Positions 1 through 6,131 of a DNA stretch of 17,796 nt are shown piece by piece. The notes beneath the pieces were generated by a model. That model worked only from the letters and a program-made list of their open reading frames with translations, was not told where the DNA came from and searched no databases. Every line of letters begins with the position of its first letter. Position 1 is the stretch's first letter. Origin of the DNA: CAZRIZ01 sp964600285 (GTDB taxonomy: Bacteria > Patescibacteriota > Saccharimonadia > Saccharimonadales > Saccharimonadaceae); the NCBI GenBank assembly GCA_964600285.1, contig CAZRIZ010000018.1, forward strand, positions 1 through 17,796. Reading direction: 5' to 3'. The translations under genes were made by a program, and so were the position numbers.

Positions 1-25
1 AATATTAAACCTGAATAATGCCAGT

Positions 26-1021
26 ATGAAAACAATCGAATCAATAATATTAAACAACCTTCGTCCTTGGCTGGATAAGAACCAAAATGCAGATGATTAT
101 TATCCCCCTGCAATAAGAAATAATCAAATAGTTCAGGAAAGTTTTACAGCAAACTATATCATTGATTTTTCAATCACTCCTTTTTCTGACAAAATCAGAT
201 ATTATCAAAGATTAGTCAATAATGATATTACCACATTCCTAAACCAACTAATTGAAGGTGCAGTAAATGATTCTGAAAATGTTATTCTTTTTAAGCTTAA
301 AAAAGCAAATGACCTGTTAAACTCTTTACTGGTTAGTACAAATGATTTGATTATTCGCAGAGGCTATGATTTAACCCTAATTACTTCAAAACATGCAGAC
401 TTTACCACCGACCGAGAACACAAAGAATCTACATTTATTACCAATTACACGCTTGTTTCTTTGATAAAATGCTTTTTAGAAGTACAAAGCCATTTCTCAG
501 AGTATATACATACTGACAATAAAATGAACATTGCTGATATATATGGCAGAATATTAAACAAGCCTGTGCCGGAAAACACATATTTAAAGGAAGTGCAAGT
601 AATAACTTCAGTTCCATTGCAGCAAAAAGCCAGCAGTACGAATCCCGAAATTCTTTCTTTCAAATACAAAAAGATTCAATCAAATAGTAGCAATATTACA
701 GACCTGATGGACTCTTTAAAAAAGAACAAATTTATAGCTCAGGAAACAAGTATAACCGATTTTAGGCATGTGTTCTCAGGCGAATTGGTTGCCAATCCTA
801 TCAGATGGACAGGTGGTAAAAGCACTTTGTCATATTTTATTAAATTATTGAACAATCAACTGAAAGTCATTACATATCCGGGTAACAGTGTGTGGAAAAT
901 AGTTTGTACCTGTTTTGTTGATTATGACGGTAGCCAGTTTGATGAACCCAATTTAAGAGACCAGAAAATACCAAAATTGAATAAACAGGAAGTAGAAAGA
1001 GCAGCTAACCTTTTAAATTAA
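26..1021 (+). CDS. Uncharacterised protein, 331 aa, common type on Bacteroidota mobile elements
   Basis: I do not recognise a characterised function. The protein is soluble-looking, with no signal peptide or membrane segment and no nuclease, ATPase or recombinase motif that I can see. Residues 1-200 are mostly alpha-helical in character. The last 75 residues begin with IRWTGGKSTLSYFIKLL and form a compact module. It faintly resembles the tail of RteC-like and other hypothetical proteins of Bacteroidota conjugative elements, but this is from memory and weak. The ATG at 26 is chosen because it starts the frame cleanly. A TGA at 27-29 in another frame would give an ATGA overlap if a gene lies upstream. 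The gene ends just before a terminator-like hairpin, so it is probably the last gene of an upstream transcription unit. Its place beside excisionase-type genes suggests an element-borne gene. Confidence 0.75.
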   Translation: MKTIESIILNNLRPWLDKNQNADDYYPPAIRNNQIVQESFTANYIIDFSITPFSDKIRYYQRLVNNDITTFLNQLIEGAVNDSENVILFKLKKANDLLNSLLVSTNDLIIRRGYDLTLITSKHADFTTDREHKESTFITNYTLVSLIKCFLEVQSHFSEYIHTDNKMNIADIYGRILNKPVPENTYLKEVQVITSVPLQQKASSTNPEILSFKYKKIQSNSSNITDLMDSLKKNKFIAQETSITDFRHVFSGELVANPIRWTGGKSTLSYFIKLLNNQLKVITYPGNSVWKIVCTCFVDYDGSQFDEPNLRDQKIPKLNKQEVERAANLLN

Positions 1022-1022
1022 T

Positions 1023-1144
1023 ACTCCGCACTCCGTTTCCAAATAAAAAACAATAAGAAAATAGATAAAAGACTGGCGTTAATTCGCTGGTCTTTTTCTT
1101 TTTATTGATGCCACTCCGTACTCCGTACCCACTCCGTACGGAGT
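1023..1144. repeat. ACTCCGTA iteron-like repeat cluster with a perfect palindrome
   Basis: ACTCCG occurs at 1023-1028 and 1030-1035. The longer ACTCCGTA occurs at 1113-1120, 1120-1127 and 1131-1138. An inverted copy, TACGGAGT, at 1137-1144 closes a perfect 14-base palindrome (1131-1144). The repeats flank the terminator-like hairpin. Short, regularly spaced direct repeats ending in a palindrome just upstream of a primase/helicase operon are what a protein-binding site, replication origin or recombination site can look like. The function is not established from sequence. Confidence 0.5.
1051..1106 (+). terminator. Terminator-like hairpin after the 331-aa gene
   Basis: AAAAGACTGGCG (1067-1078) and CGCTGGTCTTTT (1085-1096) flank the loop TTAATT. 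They pair over 12 positions as RNA if two G-U wobbles are counted. The stem is followed by a T-rich run to about 1105. The A-rich flank 1051-1066 is roughly complementary to the T-rich flank, so the hairpin could act in both directions. The position, 46 bases after a stop codon and before the next operon, fits a rho-independent terminator. Confidence 0.55.
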
Positions 1145-1261
1145 TTATTACGCTGATTTACTGCATATAACGAATGTAAATTCGCATCAAGTTAACGCTC
1201 GAAAAAGAGGTTCTCGGGTGTTAATGGAACCTCAAATTTTTTACGCTTAAAAATTTGAAAA
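1145..1261 (+). promoter_or_regulatory. Structured leader upstream of the HTH/primase operon
   Basis: Two inverted repeats sit back to back before the ATG at 1262. GAGGTTC (1207-1213) pairs with GAACCTC (1227-1233). CAAATTTTT (1233-1241) pairs perfectly with AAAAATTTG (1249-1257) around a 7-base loop. The second hairpin ends four bases before the start codon, so it could be an operator for one of the HTH proteins or could mask translation initiation. A smaller CGAAT/ATTCG repeat lies near 1170-1185. I see no convincing Bacteroidota -33/-7 promoter pair. Confidence 0.4.
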
Positions 1262-1627
1262 ATGCAAGTAAATCATTTTCAAACAGAAATTTCATTTAAT
1301 GATATGCCGCAAGCGTTGGCGTATTTAATAGGTAAGGTTGAAAGATTAGAAGCCTTACTTAGTGTTACAAAGTCAGAGCTTCCCGAATCTGACAAGTGGT
1401 TTAATTTACAGGAGTTGTGCAACTATTTACCCGACAAGCCAGCTCGTCAGACTGTTTACGGGTGGATAGGTCAAAAGCTCATTCCTTATCATAAGAAGGG
1501 AAAGAAACTCCAATTTCTTAAAAGCGAAATTGATACCTGGTTAATTGGCGACAAGCACAAATCAGTTTCCGAATTACAGGCCGATGCAGCCGCATTTGTA
1601 GCCAATAAGAAAGGAGGCCTAAAATGA
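1262..1627 (+). CDS. Excisionase-type helix-turn-helix protein, 121 aa
   Basis: This is a small DNA-binding protein of the HTH_17/excisionase class. The DNA-binding segment is residues about 46-95. It starts at WFNLQELCNYL, has the recognition-helix region around RQTVYGWIGQ, then a basic wing (KKGKKLQF) and the typical closing SEIDTWL. Residues 1-40 form a short helical arm. On Bacteroidota elements such proteins precede the primase/helicase genes and act in excision or as regulators; which role applies here cannot be told. It overlaps the next gene by four bases (ATGA at 1624-1627). It is the first gene of a four-gene overlapping operon and follows the structured leader, so it may regulate its own operon. 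Confidence 0.85.
   Translation: MQVNHFQTEISFNDMPQALAYLIGKVERLEALLSVTKSELPESDKWFNLQELCNYLPDKPARQTVYGWIGQKLIPYHKKGKKLQFLKSEIDTWLIGDKHKSVSELQADAAAFVANKKGGLK
1611..1617 (+). promoter_or_regulatory. Strong Shine-Dalgarno AAGGAGG
   Basis: AAGGAGG ends six bases before the ATG at 1624 and lies inside the 3' end of the preceding HTH gene. A full anti-16S match is unusual in Bacteroidota, where most genes, including the neighbours here, lack one. Together with the ATGA overlap it supports the ATG at 1624 as a real start. Confidence 0.6.
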
Positions 1628-1992
1628 GCGAGCCTAAATCTATTGGAGAAATTCTTACTGATTATTTCTTAAACAGTCAAGAACCCTTTGCAGTTGCTTT
1701 TCGCAACCATTTTGCAAATGCCAATCAACAAACAAGTGAGGGTCAAATACCTGTTAGCATTGATTGTATAAACAGCTCCCTATCAGCCAACCCGAAAGAA
1801 TGGCTCGACAATCAGGATGTTATGCAGATGCTACATATTAGCCCCCGCACTTTGCAAACATTACGTTCAAATGGCACATTGCCATTTTCCCGTATCAAAG
1901 GCAAATTCTACTATAAAGTTTCCGACCTGAACGCTTTGCTCGAAAGCAATTATTCTGGCAAACTCAAAAATCTTGATAGGTATGGAGATTAG
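1624..1992 (+). CDS. Second helix-turn-helix protein, 122 aa
   Basis: This is a second small HTH_17-type DNA-binding protein. After a 55-residue, poorly conserved N-terminal part, residues about 59-110 form the HTH. It opens with EWLDNQDVMQMLHIS, continues with the recognition helix around RTLQTLRSNG and a wing (FSRIKGKFYY), and ends KVSDLNALLE. Pairs of such proteins ahead of primase and DUF3987 genes are typical of Bacteroidota integrative elements, where one is often annotated as an excisionase or DNA-binding accessory factor. It is probably translationally coupled at both ends, with an ATGA overlap upstream and an 11-base overlap downstream. The exact role is unknown; control of excision or of the replication genes is the reasonable guess. 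Confidence 0.85.
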   Translation: MSEPKSIGEILTDYFLNSQEPFAVAFRNHFANANQQTSEGQIPVSIDCINSSLSANPKEWLDNQDVMQMLHISPRTLQTLRSNGTLPFSRIKGKFYYKVSDLNALLESNYSGKLKNLDRYGD

Positions 1993-2911
1993 CGAAAAGG
2001 CAATTTTAGATAAAACCCATTACGGTCTCAATATTTACGCTCATGTATTGCGTTCATTTTATCCCGATGAAACAGTTTTACACTTGTCGGGCAAAAAATG
2101 TAAACCTGCACGCAATCCGTTTGCCGAAGGTTCTGAAACCTTAATATTGGAAAACCGTGATTGGGTTTTCTACTTTGAAGATTCTTCGAATCCTCAATTT
2201 AGAGGCAACCCCTTTGATTTTGCAGCTCTTTACTTCAAACTATCAGGTCAGGAATTACTTAAAAAATTGAATGATGAATTAAACTTAAATATTGGCAAAG
2301 GCAACTGTTTCTATCAAAAGCAACCGTCCAAAACGCCCGTCATTTCTGATGTTCAAACGCCCAAAATTCATATTCCAAAGTTCAGTTTTTATAAACGACC
2401 TATTACAAACATTAAGCCTGATAAGGAATTGAATGTATTTGAAGTTTACCAACTGATAAACAGTGAATTATATAAACTTAACACATTGAATATCAGACAA
2501 ATACAAGACAAGGCAAAATCACGGGTTTTTAAAGCTCAAAACTTTGATTACGTGACGTTTTCGGGAACATTCAGCAAACGCCTCGACAATGGTTTAATCA
2601 GACATAGCGGTTTAATAACAATTGATTTTGACCATGTTCAAAACTTGGAGCAATTACGCAATTCATTATTAAACGATGAGTATTTCGAAACTGAACTGCT
2701 TTTTGTTAGCCCTTCAGGCGATGGCTTAAAATGGATTATTCCTATTGACTTGACACAAGGTTCGCACCAATTTCTTTTTTCTGCTATCGCTGCATACATC
2801 AAAACAACTTACAATTTGGAGGTTGACAAGTCCGGCAAAGACATTTCACGGGCTTGTTTCCTCCCATACGACAACAACATTTATATAAATCCCAAATATT
2901 TATTACAATGA
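1982..2911 (+). CDS. BT4734/VirE-N-like primase, 309 aa
   Basis: This is a predicted archaeo-eukaryotic-type primase of the BT4734-like (VirE_N) family, which would make primers for replication of the mobile element. The catalytic half is residues about 150-305. It contains I-DFD with acidic residues D215 and D217, then SPSGDGLKW (243-251), then a third acidic region beginning with D282 and ending in a PYDNNIYIN segment typical of the family. The N-terminal 100 residues (RNPF, WVFYFED, NPFDFAALYF) resemble the DNA-binding module of primases, but I do not see a full zinc-binding cysteine set. A TTG at 1973 would add three residues; the ATG at 1982 is preferred. The gene overlaps the next by ATGA, suggesting that primase and helicase-like proteins are made in equal amounts. 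Confidence 0.8.
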   Translation: MEISEKAILDKTHYGLNIYAHVLRSFYPDETVLHLSGKKCKPARNPFAEGSETLILENRDWVFYFEDSSNPQFRGNPFDFAALYFKLSGQELLKKLNDELNLNIGKGNCFYQKQPSKTPVISDVQTPKIHIPKFSFYKRPITNIKPDKELNVFEVYQLINSELYKLNTLNIRQIQDKAKSRVFKAQNFDYVTFSGTFSKRLDNGLIRHSGLITIDFDHVQNLEQLRNSLLNDEYFETELLFVSPSGDGLKWIIPIDLTQGSHQFLFSAIAAYIKTTYNLEVDKSGKDISRACFLPYDNNIYINPKYLLQ

Positions 2912-4659
2912 CAAAGAAAACATTCAATCCGCAAGATTGGTTACCAAATACCACTTTACCAAGCAATGAAACGCCAGTAAAACAGGCTATTTCAGAAACC
3001 CCGATAAATCAGGCTAAAAAAGAAGTTGAAGAAATTATTTCACGTATCGAAGCCAAAAGTATTGATATTACCAACGCTTACAGCGATTGGCGTGATATTG
3101 GTTTTGCTTTTGCCGATGAATTTGGCGATTCTGGTAGAGAGTATTTTCACCGTATCAGCCGTTTTTATCCCGATTATTCAGCCTCTGAATGTGATAAACA
3201 ATTCGACAAATGCCTTAAAGCCCGTGGCACGGGAGTAACTTTAAAAACTTTTTTCCACATGGCTAAATCGGCAGGGGTAAACATTGCCGTTAAAACTATA
3301 AAGAGTATTGAAGATGAAAGATTGCCTTATTTTCCTGCTGCTGTTTATGACAATCTGCCATTGTTTTTACAGGATTTATGCAACATTTCAAATTCTCCCG
3401 ACGAGAAAGATTTAATTCTTTTAGGTTCAATTGCTACACTTAGTAGTTGTATGCCTAATGTTTATGGCTATTATCACAATCGTAAAGTTTTTTCAAACCT
3501 TTATCTTTTCATTACAGCTCAAGCTTCAGCAGGTAAGGGAATATTAACTCATTGCACACATTTGGTTACACCAATCCAAAAACAACTACGTGATGAAAGT
3601 TTAGTCTTAAAAGCGGAATATGAGCGTGAATACAACGAATATTTAAACATCCGAAAAAATAACCCAGCAGCCGAAAAACCACAGCGACCACCCGAAAAAA
3701 TGCTTTTTATACCTGCCAACAATAGTGCAGCAGGTGTATTGCAATTATTACACGACAATAACGGGCGTGGTCTAATCTTCGAGACCGAAGGAGATACTAT
3801 GGCGTACTCTTTTAAAAGCGACTATGGCAATTATTCCGATGCTTACAGAAAAGCCTTTCATCACGAAACTATTCGTTATTACCGTAAAACCGACCGAGAG
3901 TTTGTAGACCTCGAATTTCCTTGTTTGTCAACAGTTCTTTCTGGCACACCAAAGCAAGTACAAAACCTTATTCCTGATGCTGAGAATGGTTTATTTAGTC
4001 GTTTCATATTCTATTACCTGCAAATTACAAGCGAATGGAAAGATGTTTTTGAACGTAAGGTTGAGAACGGTTTTGATGCCTTTTTCGCAAGGTATGGCGA
4101 AGATTATTACCAGCTCTACAAAGAATTAAACTCATCTATTGGTATCGAGTTTACACTCTCTACCAGTCAGAAAAGCCAGTTTAATAGCATCTTTGCCCGT
4201 TGGCAAACAATGTACGAAACGCTTTTAGGCTCTGAATATACTGCAACCGTAAGGCGTTTAGGGCTTATTACTTTTCGCATGGCATTAATTTTTTCAGTTC
4301 TTCGTGTGCTCGAAACTGGCGATTTGTCAAGACAAATAGTTTGTGAAGAAACCGATTTTCAAAATGCCATTGCTATAACAGAGGTTTTAATGATTCATGC
4401 CAAAAAAGTATTCTCAGAGCTTCCACAATCGGCTCCGGTAATTAAAAGAGAAAACCGTGAGGAACGATTCTATAATTCGCTAAACGAAACTTTCACACGT
4501 AAAGATTATGTTGAAGTTGCTAAAAGCTTGGATATACCTGATAAAACAGCCCAAAACTACATTTCAAAATTCCTTCAAAAAGGATTAATCCATCGGGATA
4601 AACAAGACTTCTATCTTAAAACTCCCAATAAGGAAATTAAGGATTCAGGGGATTGTTAG
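2908..4659 (+). CDS. PriCT_2-DUF3987 helicase-like protein, 583 aa
   Basis: This is the likely helicase-like partner of the preceding primase. Residues about 32-115 match the primase C-terminal helical domain (PriCT_2): note SDWRDIGFAFADEFG and the following FDKCLKARG. Residues about 140-450 form the DUF3987 core with a degenerate Walker A, AQASAGKG (204-211), and a Walker B-like GLIFETEGD ending at D296. Residues about 510-575 look like a winged helix (RKDYVEVAKSLDIPDKTAQN). A TTG at 2854 in frame would add 18 residues, but the ATG at 2908 forms a neat ATGA overlap with the primase gene. In many elements primase and helicase are one protein; here they are split. No mobilisation gene follows, and the operon ends at a hairpin. 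Confidence 0.82.
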   Translation: MTKKTFNPQDWLPNTTLPSNETPVKQAISETPINQAKKEVEEIISRIEAKSIDITNAYSDWRDIGFAFADEFGDSGREYFHRISRFYPDYSASECDKQFDKCLKARGTGVTLKTFFHMAKSAGVNIAVKTIKSIEDERLPYFPAAVYDNLPLFLQDLCNISNSPDEKDLILLGSIATLSSCMPNVYGYYHNRKVFSNLYLFITAQASAGKGILTHCTHLVTPIQKQLRDESLVLKAEYEREYNEYLNIRKNNPAAEKPQRPPEKMLFIPANNSAAGVLQLLHDNNGRGLIFETEGDTMAYSFKSDYGNYSDAYRKAFHHETIRYYRKTDREFVDLEFPCLSTVLSGTPKQVQNLIPDAENGLFSRFIFYYLQITSEWKDVFERKVENGFDAFFARYGEDYYQLYKELNSSIGIEFTLSTSQKSQFNSIFARWQTMYETLLGSEYTATVRRLGLITFRMALIFSVLRVLETGDLSRQIVCEETDFQNAIAITEVLMIHAKKVFSELPQSAPVIKRENREERFYNSLNETFTRKDYVEVAKSLDIPDKTAQNYISKFLQKGLIHRDKQDFYLKTPNKEIKDSGDC

Positions 4660-4671
4660 GAACAATTCCCC
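4648..4671 (+). terminator. Hairpin spanning the stop of the DUF3987 gene
   Basis: GGGGATTGTT (4648-4657) pairs with AACAATTCCCC (4661-4671) around a three-base loop, with one bulged T. It overlaps the stop codon at 4657-4659. Further partial pairing (AAGGA with TCCTT) could extend it. There is no clean T tract immediately after it, so it is a weak terminator or a processing or stability element at the end of the operon. Confidence 0.35.
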
Positions 4672-4784
4672 GGTTTCCTTAAAATCCTCAAAATCCTTGT
4701 TGAAAACTATTCTAAAAGTTTACTCAATTTCTTTCTCTTTTTTGCTCTCGTTTGCCTACTTTAGACAAGTCAAATATTTAAAAG
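4660..4784. other. Intergenic region before the XRE regulator
   Basis: After the hairpin, AAAATCCT and AAATCCTT stand in tandem near 4681-4697, followed by a pyrimidine-rich stretch at about 4720-4745. The sequence TACTTTAG at 4757-4764 is a near match to the Bacteroidota -7 element, but I find no -33 element at the right distance. A promoter for the XRE-WYL-ATPase unit must lie here or upstream, since the preceding operon ends at the hairpin. No operator palindrome is obvious. Confidence 0.35.
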
Positions 4785-5066
4785 ATGATAATAGGAAAAC
4801 ACCTTCGGGAACTTCGGGAGAAAAACGGATTGCTACTTAGGCAAGTTGCAGCTTCACTTGAAGTTGATACTGCTTACATAAGCAAAATGGAACGTGGAGA
4901 AAAGAGTATCAAACGAGAATATGTTTTGCAACTAGCTAAAATTTATCAAGCAAATCCAGAGGATTTATTGACTCTTTGGCTTGCAGATAAAATTCTGGAA
5001 ATCATAAAAGACGAAAAAACAGGTGTATCTGCTTTAAAAATAGCTGAAGCATCATTAATAAAGTAA
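4785..5066 (+). CDS. XRE-family HTH regulator, 93 aa
   Basis: This is a small Cro/C1-type DNA-binding protein. The HTH covers residues about 7-58: LRELREKNG, then the recognition region RQVAASLEVDTAYISKMERGEK, then YVLQLAKIYQ. The 35-residue tail is helical and may be for dimerisation. Regulators of this size commonly stand in front of restriction-modification or toxin-like genes in Bacteroidota and act like controller proteins that delay or limit expression. It is followed after 12 bases by the WYL gene, so the two are probably co-transcribed. It could repress the unit 4785-8773, or the downstream restriction operon, or both; the sequence does not decide. Confidence 0.88.
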   Translation: MIIGKHLRELREKNGLLLRQVAASLEVDTAYISKMERGEKSIKREYVLQLAKIYQANPEDLLTLWLADKILEIIKDEKTGVSALKIAEASLIK

Positions 5067-5078
5067 TAGATAATTATA

Positions 5079-6116
5079 GTGGCTACAAATAAACATGCAA
5101 TAATCAGGTATCAAACATTGGATAAATGTTTTCGGAATCCAGGCCGAAAATATTATATCGATGACCTTATAAATGCATGTAATGATGCAATTTATGATTT
5201 TACTGGCATTAATGAAGGTATAAAAAAACGACAGGTTTTTGATGATATTAGGTTTATGGAAAGCCCTCAAGGTTGGAATATCCCTTTGGAACATATCCGT
5301 GATGGTCATAAAGTATTTTACAGATATTCAGATTTGACCTTTTCCATAAATAATCAACCCCTTAATGAAAGCGAAGAAAAGCAGCTAAAGGAAGCACTCT
5401 TAACACTTTCAAGATTCAAAGGGATGCCTCAATTTGAATGGATTAGCGAAATCACTGCCCGACTTGATTCTGGTTTGGGATTGTCACATAATAAGTTCCC
5501 AATAATTCAATTTGACCAAAACGATTATCTAAAAGGCTTAGACTTTATAACTCCTTTGTATAACGCTATTTTATATCAGAAGGTACTCGATATTCAATAT
5601 AGAAGTTTCAAGCAAGATGTTCCTTATATTATTGTTTTACATCCTTATTTTCTTAAACAATACAACAATCGTTGGTATATATTCGGTACAAATGACAAAA
5701 ATAAACTAATTGTTAATCTTGCACTTGATAGAATTGTTTCGATTTCCGATAACAATGAATTATATCTTACAAACGATTCTATTGATTTTGAAGAGTATTT
5801 CGATGATATTATCGGTGTTAGTATTCAAAACAATGAAACGACACAACTTATTGAACTAAAAATTAGCAATCAGCTTTTTCCATATATTCAGACCAAACCC
5901 CTCCATGGTTCTCAAAAGATTAAAGAAAAACAAACTGATTTTACGACAATTACATTGAGTCTCATTCCAAATTATGAGCTTGAATCTTTGCTTCTTTCGC
6001 TTGGTGAAGGAGTTGAAGTTTTGTCTCCTGATTCATTAAGAAATAGAATATCAGAAAGAGCTAAGGCTATATCAGATAATTATAAAAACAAGAATGCAGA
6101 TGAATTGCATTCTTAA
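5079..6116 (+). CDS. WYL-domain transcriptional regulator, 345 aa
   Basis: This is a predicted ligand-sensing regulator. Residues 1-95 form the winged-helix DNA-binding part (KHAIIRYQTLDKCFRNPGRK, then a wing ending near HKVFYRYSD). Residues about 150-235 are the WYL domain, with the diagnostic motif present as RWYIFG (W199, Y200) rather than WYL. The remaining 100 residues are the C-terminal extension found in longer WYL proteins. The GTG at 5079 is chosen as start because the MATNKHAIIRYQ opening matches the family; no nearby ATG would keep it. WYL proteins such as BrxR and CapW repress BREX and CBASS defence operons, and the domain is thought to sense nucleic acid or nucleotide signals. 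Its place 15 bases before the ATPase gene suggests it controls that pair. Confidence 0.88.
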   Translation: MATNKHAIIRYQTLDKCFRNPGRKYYIDDLINACNDAIYDFTGINEGIKKRQVFDDIRFMESPQGWNIPLEHIRDGHKVFYRYSDLTFSINNQPLNESEEKQLKEALLTLSRFKGMPQFEWISEITARLDSGLGLSHNKFPIIQFDQNDYLKGLDFITPLYNAILYQKVLDIQYRSFKQDVPYIIVLHPYFLKQYNNRWYIFGTNDKNKLIVNLALDRIVSISDNNELYLTNDSIDFEEYFDDIIGVSIQNNETTQLIELKISNQLFPYIQTKPLHGSQKIKEKQTDFTTITLSLIPNYELESLLLSLGEGVEVLSPDSLRNRISERAKAISDNYKNKNADELHS

Positions 6117-6131
6117 ACATATGCTTTGTAT

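Noticed and set aside
1023..1144. CRISPR array
   Set aside because: The repeats are only 6-8 bases, some overlap by a base, and there are no uniform spacers or cas genes.
2854..2907. Longer DUF3987 protein starting at TTG 2854
   Set aside because: It would overlap the primase gene by 58 bases; the ATG at 2908 gives a standard ATGA overlap and the family-like MTKKTFNPQDW opening.
4785..5066. Toxin-antitoxin pair made of the XRE and WYL genes
   Set aside because: The second gene has a clear WYL sensor domain and a winged-helix N terminus, so it is a regulator and not a toxin.
5055..5309. An 84-codon open frame on the - strand over the WYL gene start
   Set aside because: It overlaps the XRE/WYL junction, which is clearly coding on the + strand; no support for an antisense gene or antitoxin.
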